This document shows positions 44,701 through 58,923 of a stretch of DNA of 64,000 nucleotides, piece after piece (the stretch's first letter is position 1; each line of letters starts with the position of its first letter). The stretch is taken from contig CM035167.1 of assembly GCA_020205615.1 (NCBI GenBank), positions 134,492,568 through 134,556,567 of the forward strand, read 5' to 3'. Made by a program: the position numbers and the translations under genes. Source of the DNA: Panax quinquefolius (lineage: Eukaryota; Streptophyta; Magnoliopsida; Apiales; Araliaceae). The notes beneath the pieces were generated by a model, which worked only from the letters and a program-made list of their open reading frames with translations, did no database searches and was not told the DNA's origin.

Positions 44701-46875
44701 AATTATTCAAACAACAAAGAATATAAAATATCAACGCATGACAATTATTAACTCAATAAAATCTTGAGCAAGTAATTCTTGTAACCATTATTGAGTAGTG
44801 CCTTCACGTAAGAATCAATAATTGGTGTAATACAGGTGTCTTTCTTTGTTCAACAACGCGTATTAGTGTGTTTTAACCAACGGGTATTCCAACGAAGATA
44901 CTTCTGTGAATAACTACTGTAGTTATTTAAAAATAACTTATATTTGTCGTTTTCTTCATCCAATCGCTTTAGTTATGGGGCCCACACATTGGTCGCTACT
45001 GTCGTATGCGAATATTCCCCGAAAATTGAATATTCCACGACCAAACGAATATTCCGACGATAATGAATATTTTATAACCACTTGCTTATTTTGAAATATT
45101 TTATGATTTAACCCTTAACTATCCACATTAATCAAATCAACCCTTACTATTTCAAAATAATAAATAAAGTAAATTCCTTTTTATTTAAAAAATTTGGTCT
45201 TACATAATTCTTGGCGAAGGAGAAATTCTTATTGGAAAGCCCTCTTCTCTGGAAGCGCACAGTTGTCAATAATGTGATTCTCGTAATATTATTTGTGAAT
45301 AATTAATTATTGATTTATATGATGAGGAAAATATTGATTTTATGTGGATATAGATGGAGAAAATTTTTAAAATGACAATTGTTGAAAATTAATATTTTAT
45401 CTTTTTACGATAAAATAATTCATTTAAATATATTATTTTAATAATATATTAACGGTGATATTTTTACAACGAATGTGGGATATATGAGTATACGAGGAGG
45501 AAGAGTATTTTTGTTGCAATAAATGTTTAAAACATGTTAAACATGTCGGTGGACCCCATTTATTGACTGAAATTTGATTATAGCCTGTAAAATCGTCCGC
45601 TTGTGGATTTCGATCAATTTCTGTTTGGAATTTGGAAAAACTTTCTTCTGCAAAGTTGTAGAGAATTGAATTTTCTATAAAAAGTCGCGAGATTCGAATT
45701 TTCTGATAAAAGAACTATTTATTGTGAATTATTGAAGTTCCGAAGTTCCGAAATAATTGATTTTTGGAAGTTTAAAATATTTTTAATTACAAAAACGTTT
45801 TTTCCATTTTTGAAACTCATTTAACATGTGTTAGGGTGGCTGAGTTCAGATTCTTGGATGCGTAGGAAGTTGTAGAAAAAATTATAATATTAATTTATTA
45901 AATTTTCTACTTTTGGTGTTTACAAGCATTTTCTATAAATAGGGTCTTAGGTTAGAATTGAAAATCACACCGAAGCTGAAGTTTTCTCTCTCTATATTAT
46001 CGGCGTATTCTTGTGAGTATTTTGAGTATACTTTGAGTAGTATTGCTATACTATGCAAGTTCAAGTCATAGCTTTATATCAGGTGTTCAATTTAAATCTT
46101 GTCTTTTCGAGGTAAGGGATGTTATTTTCTTCTCAAATGATATTATTTCTTCAATATCATTATCTTTGAAATATTGGTTGGAACTTTTATCAAATTTGAA
46201 ACTTTTTCATTGGGGTTACTTATTCATGAGTTACTATTCACGAGTTTATTCATGAGTTCTTATTCACGAGTTCTTATTCACGCAGTATTATTCATGAAGC
46301 GTGAAGATGTTTTTTTTGAAATTTCTATCTTTTGGTGTTGGAGTTCTTATTCACGTATACGACATTATTCACGATATCTCTGACTATTCAATTAATCTGA
46401 CGCACTATTCATAGAAAAATGAAATTTCTTCTTTTTTCCAAAATATCTATTATGGATACTAGCTTTGATTGTATCCATGTTTTTTGATCGATCTTGAATT
46501 TTACTCAACTTTGATTACTTATGAAGTATTTTTGAACTTGGATTGTTTAAAATACTGAATCCTTAATATTTGTTCTTTTGTTTCTTTGGATTTGTTTCCT
46601 TTAAAATATTTTTCATCATCCTCGGTCTAAATGATGATATTATTGAATATCTTTGGCACTGTAGTGCAAAGATGAATGATTTCTTGATGAATATCTTTGG
46701 CCGTAGTGCACGAAGATGAGCAGTGTTGAGATGAACATGACCGATCGATTAATATCTTTGGCCGTAGTGCAAAGATGAATAGATGTTTAGATGAACATGA
46801 CCGGTGATGAATATCTTTGGCTTTAGTAGTGCAAAGATGAATATTTGATTCGGATATATATTGATTGATGTTACA
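41767..46875 (+). repeat. Family B 3' LTR (B1), split by a solo LTR and truncated
   Basis: Part 1 is 41767-42397 and part 2 is 45205-46875 (beginning with the second copy of TAATT). Joined, they are collinear with 36251 to about 38535 of the 5' LTR. The match stops inside the leader at GATTGATGTTACA; the last 0.5 kb of the LTR is missing. Confidence 0.88.
42398..45204 (-). mobile_element. Solo LTR of family B (subtype B2), minus orientation, with 5-bp target duplication
   Basis: A complete 2807-bp LTR (plus strand TGTGACGCCCC ... GGTCTTACA) is flanked by TAATT at 42393-42397 and 45205-45209. The interrupted host LTR reads CACC-TAATT-GCGGCC in the other copy, so this is a clean insertion later reduced to a solo LTR by LTR-LTR recombination. 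It has its own leader repeats (42950-43120 and 43380-43580) and TATA box. Confidence 0.95.
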
Positions 46876-49689
46876 TATATCGTTACCCATCTTGGGTCGC
46901 CACTTTGACTTCTTAAATATTGTTAGGTATACTAGATATTGAGTTTGAATACAAAACTCTAGATATTATACAAAAAGGTCCTCATTACAACTATTATCAC
47001 CTTTATTTCACAGAATAGTGAGGACTACTAATCTTATCCTCGGACCATTACTCCGTTCCCAGGCTCGTCCCGACTATGTTCTCATTTCACGAAGAGAACG
47101 GTGAAAGAAAAGGTGAGCTCAACTAGCCCGATAAGAAATATTATGACTAAGATAATGCGAATAAATTATCATTAGCCTTTTGATGTTAAGCGATAAAATA
47201 CAATAAACAACCGGTTTAAGCTGCGACGGAATATGCGATCCATTAAAAAAGTCAGTAGAGAATAAAATCTACTATCTTTTAGGTTTTAAAGGTTTTCATC
47301 AATTTTTTTATCATTTGAGACTCGACAATAAATAAACCACCACATCTAATCATCCACTGTACCACGGTCGAGGATTTTCATCAAATTATCAATGGTCATT
47401 GACTATCTTAGAATCACCTGGTCATAATCATATACAAAAACTATCCATCAACTTGCATTACAGGCCTTTGAGGACTTTTATCACATCATTTATAACAAGC
47501 CGTGATTATCTTAGAATGATCCTGGTCATAATCATACTAAGTTCATCTATGCTTGCGTAAGCGAAGATAACATAATATATCATGAGGATGATGATGATGA
47601 CATAATAATTCAATAAAACAAGTTCAAGAATTATTTTATCCGAGGAATTAATAACGTCAAATTGTCGACAAGATCTTGTTTTGTAGAGTAAAATTCAAGA
47701 ATGATCGGAAGAATATTTCCATGAAAAGATCTTTGGATGAAAGCTTGAATATCGAGGATATTCTACTAATTTCATGGAGTATAGAAGTCAAAGTTTTAAC
47801 TTATTTGGGTATAATAAAGAATGGAATAACAAAAGAAATCACCGTGCATGCGGTACTTGCATGAGGCGAGTTATTCAAGCGAGAATAATAATAAGCGGAA
47901 CGGTCGGTGAAATTCTGCAAGCGGGATGATCAACGAGAATAATAAATCTTTGAATAATAAACAATGGAACCGGTAGGAGGTGTAAAACACCACAGACGAG
48001 GATATTCAACGAGAATAATAAATGCGGAATAATAAAGCAATGGAACCGGTCGGTGTAAAAACACTGACGAGGATATTCAAGAGAATAATAAAGAATGGAA
48101 TAACGAATAAGAAGAAGATCACCAAGTATAGGGGATTAAGCGTATCTGAGTTATTCAATGAGAATAAATAAGGATGGAATAACATAAAGATTTCACCAAG
48201 TATAGGGTATCTGGCATATCGAGGTTATGTATAGGGTATACCACTTTTACGAGTTATTCAGCAGAATAATAATGAATGGAATAATGAAGTTCTCTTCATG
48301 AATACAAAAGAATAATATCCCTTACAGATACAACAAATAATACCCCTACTAGTAAAAAGACCTTTGGATATCAAAGTAGTGAAGTGCGACCGAATACTCT
48401 TCTTCTTTCTCTCTATAGATTTTCTCTCTATAGCTTCTCTATAATTTCTCTCTCTAGAGTTTTGGTGAATTAAGTAAGAAAATAATGAAGGAATGAGCTT
48501 ATTTATAGGAAAATAGAATGCGTAGTAATTAATCCATGAGCGGTCAGATTGATTTACTTTAATCGGCGGTCCATATTTAAAAGCAAAATCTTTTAAATAA
48601 AATATAATATATTCTATTTATATAAAAACATTTTTTACTATGCAAACAACTTTATGCAACACTATATGCAAAACCTTATGCAAAACCTTATATGCGACAC
48701 TTATCGTAATAAAATATAATATATTCTATTTATAGAATAACTTTAATAAAGTATTACATTTTATATAAAAAGATGTTTACATTTTATTACGTTAATAATC
48801 TGAATAAAACAAAAGCGTCATTATCATTATAATAATTCATATTATTAATCGTGATAATGGAATCAAAATGGTGACTTCTCACATAAGCATCGATAATCAA
48901 TCTGGTGTCTTCTTATGCGACCTGCGTATTCTTTGTACTTTTACTACTAAAGAGTAGTTCAGCGGTATCAGCGGTAAAACTTCGTCGTTATTTGATAAAA
49001 TATTTTTGTCGTTTTCTCGATCAAATGATAATTACATTATGGGGTCCACTGATGATTGAGTAGTTATGCGAATATTCCCTAAGCCAAGAATATTCCCAGA
49101 GCCAATCGAATATAATATAACCACTTGCATACTTTGCAAAATTTATAAATACTACCCTGACTATAATATTATCTCAAATTCACACCATAATATTAAAAAT
49201 TATTTGACAAAATTTAAATCTTTATTGATAAAATACGGGGTCTCTGATCTCCCTCCTTATGGAATTTAAGCCCTCGAAATTAGAAGTGCGATACTGGTAT
49301 GATAAAGAGGTGAGGATACCTTGAATACCTTTATCGTTGAAAACATTAAATTCATTTTTTGATCAGGCGAAGATATTCATTAACAATTCATCTTTTGCAC
49401 TACTGGGCCAAAGATATACAATTTGTAAAACCAATAATCTTTGAGACTCGACTTAATAGTATCACGACCATGAATTATTCATACACTCTTGGCTAAGGAT
49501 ATTCGTGTTTTCAATTCTGGTCATGATTATCTTAGAATAATCCGTGGTCGTAATCATACCAAGTCTATCGATACCTTCTACGACCCGAAGATGACTTTTA
49601 CCACATCCATGAATTAATATTTCATTCTTTGAGACTCATTTCGATAATTAATCCATATCATCGAATCATCCACTGCACTACGGGCGAGG

Positions 49690-50235
49690 ATATTCATTAG
49701 TATCACGACCACGAATTATCCATACACTACGGCCCGAAGATAATCGTGTATTCATTAGTATCACGACCACAAATTAATTACGACCGAAGATAATCGTGTA
49801 TTCATTAGTATCACGACCACAAATTATCCATGCACTACTGACGAAGATAATCGTGTATTCATTAGTATCACGACCACAAATTATCCATGCACTACGGCGA
49901 AGATAATCGTGTATTCATTAGTATCACGACCACAAATTATCCATACACTACGACGAAGATAATCGTGTATTCATTAGTATCACGACCACAATTATTATCG
50001 AAGATAATGTGTGTATTCATTAGTATCACGTACAAATTACTACGACGAAGATAATCGTGTATTCATTAGTATCACGACCACAAATTATCCATGCACTACG
50101 GACCGAAGATAATTGTGTATTCATTAGTATCACGACCACAAATTATCCATACACTACGGCGAAGATAATGTGTATTCATTAGTATCACGACCACAAATTT
50201 ATCCATGTATTCATTATCGCGACCCGAAGATAATT
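49690..50235 (-). repeat. 57-bp tandem repeat array in family A internal region 3
   Basis: About nine to ten units of the same repeat, with several shortened units (e.g. at 49775, 49990, 50035) where the TATCCATGCACTACG stretch is missing. Confidence 0.92.
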
Positions 50236-52269
50236 GTGTTTTCAATTGTTTTCAATTATGATTATGATTATAGAACAATCACAGTCATAATCATACCAAG
50301 TCCATCCATCTATGCCTTCTGAGGCCACGAGATGACTTTCAGCGTAATATAAGCGTGAGGATAATGATATAAAGAATCAATCAAATGAGATAAAGGATAA
50401 ATATTAAACATTTATAATATAATTTATCCGAGATTCAAGAATATCCCCATGTTATCAATCACTTAATAATCTCATAATCTAATATCATTAATATTATAAC
50501 AATATTTTAATCACTTCTTAAATTTATAAACAATTTATCTTAATTGTTTACGCTTTACCATATAATGCATTTAATCATTCAAAATGCCATACTCATAAGA
50601 TATCATCACCAATTATCAAATCTCTCATGAAAAAAAAATATGCATATACTCTATATAGGATTCTCAGCCATAAAATCCTATTTTCAACTTTGTTACTTCA
50701 CATAACATATTTAACTCATATATGTTAAGTAACTAAACTATTTTCATGAAAAATACCAAATCAGTCCAAAAATATTTCTTTTCTGGGATTTAGCATAATA
50801 TAGTCCCATGATGAAAATATATTTTTTCTAAGATTTTTAAAATTCATTTACTATTTTCAAAAATCAATTTCTAATTAATTTCTTAAGAAATTAGCTACCT
50901 CAAGTTTAACTCAAAAATTCCCAAATCTTGGCAGGACCTTACACATGTTAACGTGAGCTTCTAGTTTAAATTTCATGGTCATCGGAGTTATAGAACTCCG
51001 GTTATAGCATTTTTAAATCGGAAAAACCTAAATATTGAAATAGTCATAACTTGCTCATTTTAAGTCGAGAATGAGCTCATTTTTGGACAGGAGGTACTTT
51101 ATACCATATACCTTCATGTCCCAAAAGGCCAGAATTTTCTCATAATTTAAGTGGCCGAAACAGCCTCTCTAAAATCATGGCGAGAAGCTTTTTCGGTTTT
51201 TGCAGCTTTGCACTCCTTTGCTAAAATCAGTCCACACAAAATCTACAACACCTTTTCCAGTAATTCCACTTGGATTAGTTAGGTAACTCATAGATCTAAC
51301 TCTAGGACTTGACCACACTCAAAAATTCAAAATATAATAGGAGATATGGTCGATTGAATTTCATGTATTACGTTTTTACCAAAATCGATTTTCAACCCTT
51401 TGTGATTTCTAAGAAACTTTCATGTTTTCACATAATAACCACATAACTCATCATAACACTTACTAATACTTCATATACCCATGATTTTCATTAGTCAATG
51501 CTTTTATTATGACTTTCATCATAATCCTCGTAAAGCAGATCCTTTTAGTTGAAGAAATATTTGAGGTTTAAGAAATGGGTTTTGTCTTTGGGGAATTCGA
51601 TACAAAATTCGATTTCACGCTCTAAGTAGGCTAAGAAGTCTTCATGAATCGCCAGAAATTTATTAATAATAGAAATATCATTCAAAGCTGTGACTCTCAT
51701 CAAGACTTGGATAGTCGTCACATTGATACCAGCTGTGACCCATCCCTTAACTAGATAGCACCTCACAATGATACCTATAAACTTGCCATCTTCATTCACG
51801 ATGCGCCTCTAGAAAGTCGGCCGGTGCATTCCACACAAGAAAGTCAACAACGAAAGGTTTGGGGCTCTTTACTTTATGGCTTGATATGATGATAATTGAC
51901 TTTAGTAGTTTGGTTACTTGAATTCGCTTATAACAAGTTGGTTATGAATATAAAAGCTAACAACCTTACGAAAAGAATGATGAGTAGTTAACCAATTGAT
52001 TCCTAAAATCCATCAAAGGCAAATATTTTCAAAAAGATAAGATCGACGAAGTAGCGTGAAAATGTTTATTTGAAACAAACAAGATTTAAAAATAGTAAGC
52101 GGTAATGAAGGCTCTCTACTAACGAAGTTTGACCGATAAGTCAAAGTTTAACTTCTTGGTCAAATTTAAGCGTTGAACACAACTAGGTGAAATAAAAAGT
52201 GGGTAGGCGGTATCTAACACGGTATAGACTTATGATGAGCTTATGATTAACTTACCGTGATAATTTTAT

Positions 52270-53500
52270 TCGGGTTCCTCGTCACGAGAAAAAAAACGCT
52301 CTCTCTTAAACTCTCGGCTTTGGTTTATGGGAATGACCTTTGGTGCCTCCATCCTAGTTGAATTTGTCTTGTATGCGACAAAATCGAGCTAAGTGACCTT
52401 CTCTTCCACAATTATAACATGCTTTGGAATGGCGTGGCGTGCGATCGGGATGATGTGTCCTCTCCTCGCATTTGAAGCATATGATAGGTGGTCTTTCTCC
52501 TTCCTTAACAACGGGTCTTTGGTCTTTGGCGTCTTTCCATCATTGTTGAATCTCCTTTTCTTGAAATGTCCATTCTTATTATTTTGGTACGATTACCACG
52601 AAGTGGTTACCATATCGCACATTGATTCCCTCACGCTGTTGTTGTCCAACCCGATGACTACTCTTTGGTGGTATTATAATTTTTTAAATTTGCTCTCTTT
52701 TAGTTGCGTTGACTCGTTATCGCGCTCCACTAATGAGCCCTATTTACAACATCGAATAAAAACACGGTTTATGAGAAATAAGATGTTGGCGTATCTACGG
52801 CTTCAAACCTCTTAAAAACATTAGCGTCATTCTCTCTTCATTATCCACGAGTGGGGCCCGAAATCGTGATAACTCATAAATTTTGCCTCGTATTGCGCGA
52901 CACGGTCGTATTGTTTTGTTTCGACTTGATAAACTCCACCTCCCTCCCGTGTGGCGAATACTTTCGGGAAAGTATTTGTCGTTGAGCGACTCTGGAACTT
53001 CTCCCAAGATATCTTGATGCGAGGTTGAGTCGTTTCTGGAATTCCCACCGATGTCTCCTCTCTCGCATGACATAAAAAGCGGCGAAAGGAACCTTTTGCT
53101 CCTCGGAGCATCAAGACATCAAATATCTTGGTAATCTGCTTTATCCATGCTTCGCGAGAAGTGGTTTTGGCTCTCCCTTAAACTCCGGTGGTCGGCTCCT
53201 TGAATTGTTTAGCGGTGGGCTTGAGAGTTTCGTGTTTCCACCTACGTTTTGGGCGAGGAGTCGCTTTTAGCGATGTTGCATGAATTCTAAAAACCTTTTA
53301 AGCGTCTACCGTCGTTCATCGATTGATCGGTGTTGTTGTTTACGGGAGGATTATCGCCATCTGTTGCACATTATCACGATTATTGATGCGTGGAGAATCA
53401 GCGGTCTCTGTGCTCCATTCTTTATTCTCAACATTCTCGGATGCCATTTTCAAACAACTTTGCCACAAAATAAGGGTTAATTGACATACGACATATTATC
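52270..53500 (-). pseudogene. Family A gag remnant (retrotransposon gag domain plus zinc knuckle)
   Basis: Overlapping minus-strand frames at 52795-53114 match the Ty3/gypsy gag core: LNDKYFPESIRHT, VETKQYDRVAQYEAKFMSY, YELSRFRAPLVDNEERMTLM, FLRGLKP. In element order this is followed by a CYNCGREGH knuckle (about 52388-52425). Frames alternate every 50-100 codons, so it is not translatable as it stands. Confidence 0.75.
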
Positions 53501-56074
53501 ACTATACTCGTGAGCCAATCAAATACCAAATAAACTTAGGTAGGTCATACTAGCGAAAGAATTCCCGTCTCTCCCCTCTAGTTCTTATCTCGCATCTTAG
53601 CGGGGATCGTATCCTAAGCTACGATACAGCTGTTGTGGCGCCCCCAAAATTGGGTATCGTCACCCATCTTGGGTCGCCACTTACATGGTACATAAATTCA
53701 AATACAACTTACTAATATAAGCATAGGTATGCAATCGACATAAAGCGTGAGTTTGAATACAAATATTGTCTACTAGATATTATACAAACTCGAAAGGTCC
53801 TCATTACAACTATTATCACTTTATTTCACAGAATAGTGAGGGACTACTAATCTTATCCTACGGACCATTACTAGTTCCCAGGCTCGTCCCGGCTATGTTC
53901 TCATTTCACGAAGAAACGGTGAAAGAAAGGTGAGCTCAACTAGCCCGATAAGAAATATTATGACTAAGATAATGCGAGAATAAATTATCATTAGCCTTGA
54001 CGATGTTAAGCGATAAAATACAATAAACAACCGGTTTAGCTGCGGTGGAATATGCGATCCATTAAAAAAAGTCAGTAGAGAATAAAATCTACTATCTTTT
54101 AGGTTTTAAAAGGTTTTCATCAATTTTTTTTATCATTTGAGACTCGACAATAAATAAACCACCACATCTAATCATCCACTGTGTACCACGGTCGAGGATT
54201 TTCATCAAATTATCAATGGTAATGACTATCTTAGAATCACCCACTGGTCATAATCATACCAAAAACTATCCATCTTTGCATTACAGAGGCCCTTTGAGGA
54301 CTTTTATCACATCATTTATAACAAGCCGTGATTATCTTAGAATGATCCACAGGTCATAATCATACTAAGTTCATCTATCTTGCGTAAGCGAAGATAACAT
54401 AATATATCATGAGGATGATGACAATGACATAATAATTCAATAAAACAAGTTCAAGAATTATTTTATCCGAGGAATTAATAACGTCAAATTGTCGACGAGA
54501 TCTTTGTTTTGTAGAGTAAAATTCAAGAATGATCGGAAGAATATTTCCATGAAAAGATCTTTGGATGAAAGCCTGAAATATCGAGGATATTCTACTAATT
54601 TCATGGAGTATAGAAGTCAAAGTTTTAACCAATTTGGGTATAATAAAGAATGGAATAACAAAAGAAATCACCGTGCATGCGGTACTTGGCATAGGCGAGG
54701 TTATTCAACGAAGAATAATAATAACGGAACGGTCGGTGAAATTCACTGCAAGCAGGATGATCAACGAGAATAATAAATCTTTGAATAATAAACAATGGAA
54801 CCCGGTCAGGTGTAAAACACACAGACGAGGATATTCAGCGAGAATAATAAATGCGGAATAATAAGCAATGGAACCCGGTAGGTGTCAAAAAAATAATAAA
54901 AGCGAGGATATTCAGCGAGAATAATAAAGAATGGAATAACGAAGAAGAAGATCACCAAGTATAGGGGATTAAAGCGTATCTGAGTTATTCAATGAGAATA
55001 AATAAGGATGGAATAACATAAGGATTTCACAAGTATAGGGTATCTGGCATATACGAGGTTATGTATAGGGTATACCACTTTTACGAGTTATTCAAGAGAA
55101 TAATAATGAATGGAATAATGAAGTTCTCTTCATGAATACAAAAGAATAATAATATCCTTACGAAGGTACAACAAATAATATAGTAAAAGACCTTTGGATA
55201 TCAAAGTAGTGAAGTACAGAATACTCTTCTTCTTCTTTCTCTCTATAGATTTTTCTCTCATAAGCTTCTCTCTATAATTTCTCTCTCTAGAGTTTGATGA
55301 ATTAAGTAAGAAAATAATGAAGGAATGAGCTTATTTATAGGAAAATAGAATGCATAGTAATTAATCCATGAGCGGTCAGATTGATTTACTTTAATCGGCG
55401 GTCCATATTTAAAAGCAAAATCTTTTAAATAAAATATAATATATTCTATTTATATAAAAACATTTTACTATGCAAAACTTTATGCAACACTTATCTGCAA
55501 AACTAACAATCTTATGCAACACTATGCATAATAAAATATAATATATTCTATTTATAGAATAACTTTAATAAAGTATTACATTTTATATAAAAGATGTTTA
55601 CATTTTATTACGTTAATAATCTGAATAAAACAAAAGCGTCATTATCATTATAATAATTCATATTATTAATCGTGATAATGGAATCGGTGAGTGACTTCTC
55701 GCATAAGCATCGATAATCAATACAGGTGTCTTCTCTTAACGACCTGCGTATTCTTTGTACTTTTACTACTAAGAGTAGTTCAGCGGTATCAGCGGTAAAA
55801 CTTCGTCGTTATTTGATAAAATATTTTTGTCGTTTTCTCGATCAACCAATGAATTACATTATGGGGTCCACCATATTGATGATTGGTAGTTAAATCTTTA
55901 CGAATATTCCTGCTAACATAAAGAATATTCCCAGGCCAATCGAATATAATATAACCACTTGCATACTTTGCAAAATTTATAAATACTACCCTGACTATAA
56001 TATTATCTCAAATTCACACCATAATATTAAAAAATTATTTTAAACGAAAATTTAAATCTTTATTGATAAAATAA

Positions 56075-56170
56075 GACTCAGTTTAATGAATAAACCACAA
56101 TATCTAATCATCCCCAGGTGCATTACTGGCCAAGAATTTTCATCAAATTATCAATGGTCAGCGATGATCA
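56075..56170. other. Junction segment between the family A element and the minus-strand family B LTR
   Basis: About 95 bp (AGACTCAGTTTAATGAATAA ... ATCAATGGTCA) repeat an interior part of the family A LTR (compare 54140-54225) in the same orientation. They are joined directly to the cut start of LTR e on the left and to the family B LTR end TGACGCCCCC on the right. Confidence 0.75.
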
Positions 56171-58923
56171 TGACGCCCCCAAAATAGGTCCATTCCATCC
56201 AACCCATTCGAAGTCGCCAAATACATGGTACGAAATAACTACAACTTTATTATTACAACATATAAATCGTGAGTTTAAATACGAGATATTGCCATCTAGA
56301 CAATATCCACACGCTAAATAAATCCCATCATCATAATTATTGATACATTATTTTACAAAATGGTGAGGACTACTAAACAACTCTCTCTAGAACCTTCATT
56401 CCATACCCATTACTAGTATTTCGCTACATTCTCGCCTCCACGAGAAGAAAAATGGAACAAAAGGAAAAGGGTGAGCTCAACTAGCCCGATAAAGAATATT
56501 ATGACTAAGATAATATACAACAAATTATCATTAGTCTTCAACAGGAAAAAAACTAATAGAATACAATAGACAAACCGGTTTTAAATCAACAATCTGCGGT
56601 GAAAACAACAATTCATTAGAAGAGTTAAGTAGAGAATGCAAACTACTATCTTCTATATAAGAATTTAAAAGTTCATCGTCTATCTTTTTATCACCGTAAC
56701 ATCAATCAACATACATCGAATCAAATATTCATCTTTGCACTACTGAGCCAAAGATATTCATCGATTGGTCATGTTCATCTAAACACTGTTCATCTTTGCA
56801 CTACGGGCCAAAGATATTCTTTCAAAATCATTCATCTCTGCACTTCACAGCCAAAGATATTCCATAATATCATCATTTAAGACCGAGGATGATGAAAATA
56901 TTTTTAAAGAAAGCGAATCCCGGTGAAACAAAATGACAAGGATTAATGATTAAGGATTCGTACTTTGTTTTATCCATGTTCAAAAAATACCTCAAAAATA
57001 ATCATAGTGGTGTAAAATTCAAGAATGATCAAAACACGGATACAATCAAAGCTAGTATCCGAATAGATATTTTGGACAAAAAGAAGAAATTTTATTTTTC
57101 TATTGAATAGTCTTGATATCGTGAATAGTCAGACACGTGAATAGTAATCTCAGACACCAAAAGATAGAAATTCCACAAAAAAATCTTATCTATGAATCAC
57201 GCTTAATGAATAGTAACTTCGTGAATAGTAACTCGTGAATAGTAACTCGTGAATAGTAACTCATGAATAGTAACCCCGAACATGAAAAAGTTCCAAATTT
57301 GATAAAAAGTTTCAACCAATATTTTGGCATAATGATATTGAAGAAATAATATCATTTGAGAAGAAAATAACATCCCTTACCTCGAAAGATTAAGACTTTA
57401 TTTGGAAATCTAGTGTATAGTCTTTGAAGGAACTTGCACCGTCTAACAATACATAAAGTATACTCAAAATACTCACAAGAATACGCTCGATAATATAGAG
57501 ATAGAAAACTTCAGTTTCTGGTGTGATTTTCAATTCTAACCTAAGCACCCTATTTATAGGAAAATGCTTAGAACACCAAAGCAGAAAATTGAATATAATA
57601 TTAATATAATTATACAAATTTTCCTTAGCCCACATTTTGGTCAAAAACACCAGCCACACATGTTAAATGAGGTTCACAACTCACCAAAAACGTTTTTCTC
57701 AAAATAATTAATTAAAACTCCCAAAAATCAATTATTTCCGAACTCCGGAACTTCAATAATTCCTAATAAATAGCCCTTTTATCAGAAAATTCGAATCTCG
57801 CGAGTTTTTATAGGAAATCCAATTCTCTACAACTTTACAGAAGAAAGTTTTTCCAAATTCCAAACATAAATTGACCGTAATCCACAAGCAGGCGATTTTA
57901 CAAGTTTATAATCAAATTTCGATTCCAAGAAATGGGGTCCACCAACACACACAAAACATGTGTTAATCATTTAATGCAACAAAAATACTCTTCCTCCTCA
58001 TATACTCATATATCCCACATTCATTGTAAAAATATCACTTTGTTATTATATATTATTAAAATAATATATTTAAATGAATTATTTTATCGAAAAAGATAAA
58101 ATATTAATTTTCAACAATTGTCATTTTAAAATTTTTCTCCATCTATATCCACATAAAATCAATATTTTCCTCATCATATGAATCAATAATTAATTATTCA
58201 CAAATAATATTACTGAGAATCACAATATTGACAACCGTGCGGTTCTTCCAGGAAGAGGGCTTTCAATAAGAATTTCTTCATCTTGGCCGCAATTAGGTGA
58301 CCAAACCTCTCCTAGAGCGAACTTTCTAGACATTGCCAATAATGTTATCTAATAATATTATTGAGATAATATGAATTATTGCTTCGATAATAAAAAATCT
58401 TGTGTAATGACAATTATTGAAAAAAGCAATAATATAAAATATCAACGCAACAATTATTGAATCAATAAAATAAAATCTTTGAGCAGTAATTATCGTAACA
58501 ATTATTGAATAGTGCCTTCTTACGTAAGAATCAATAATTGGTGCAATACCTCAGTATCTTCTTGTTCAACAACGGCGTATTAGTGTGTTTTAACCAAGGG
58601 TATTCCAACAAGATAATACAGTAATAACTACTGCAATTATTTATAAACAACTTATATTTGTCGTTTTCTTCATCCAATCGCTTTTCAGTTATGGGGCCTA
58701 CAAAAAGATCATGGCCGTCAGAGGAATATTTCCGAACGAGACGAATATTCCACGACCAAACGAATATTCCCAAATAATAATGAATATTTTATAACCACTT
58801 GCTTATTGAAATATTTGCGTATTTTACCCATAACTATCCACATTAATCAAATCGACCTTTACTATTTCAAAATAATAAATAGAGGAAAATAAATTTCATT
58901 TATTAATAATTTGGGGTCTTACA
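56171..58923 (-). repeat. Family B LTR (subtype B3), minus orientation
   Basis: About 2.75 kb. The plus strand starts TGACGCCCCCAAAATAGG and ends TTGGGGTCTTACA. It is followed by ACCTCCCCTCCTTATGAAAT, the reverse of a polypurine tract, so it is the 3' LTR of the minus-strand element to its right. Leader repeats at 56740-56870 and 57110-57290. Confidence 0.88.

Larger units (their letters stand above)
36251..46875 (+). mobile_element. Family B Ty3/gypsy retrotransposon, plus strand, 3' LTR interrupted and truncated
   Basis: 5' LTR 36251-39060 starts TGTAAGACCCC and ends GGGGCGCCAC. PBS TTGGTATCGAGCTTAGG (39062-39078) is initiator tRNA-Met type. The internal region (39061-41766) has decayed gag-pol, and the polypurine tract AAGGAGGGAGGT (41755-41766) is immediately followed by the 3' LTR (41767). 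The 3' LTR is split by a solo LTR (42398-45204), resumes at 45210 and stops at 46875, where family A sequence begins. The right terminus and its target duplication are lost. Confidence 0.9.
49247..53633 (-). mobile_element. Family A internal region 3, with longer gag
   Basis: This 4.4-kb internal region has the same noncoding block, RT N-terminal fragment (NDISIINKF at about 51655-51700, EREIEFCIEF) and integrase tail as regions 1 and 2, but retains about 1 kb more gag. PBS-like GTATCGTAGCTTAGGAT is at about 53612-53628. Confidence 0.75.
46876..56074 (-). mobile_element. Second family A element, both outer LTR ends lost
   Basis: LTR d spans 46876-49246, the internal region 49247-53633 and LTR e 53634-56074. 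LTR d lacks about its last 20 bp in element orientation, starting at TATCGTTACCCATCTTGGG. LTR e lacks the first 13 bp or so (TGTGAGACCCCAG). No target duplication can therefore be checked. The sequence differs from the array at 20653 by a longer gag region. Confidence 0.82.

Noticed and set aside
52393..52815. 140-residue plus-strand frame in family A internal region 3
   Set aside because: Antisense to the gag zinc-knuckle region; the gag reading on the minus strand explains it.
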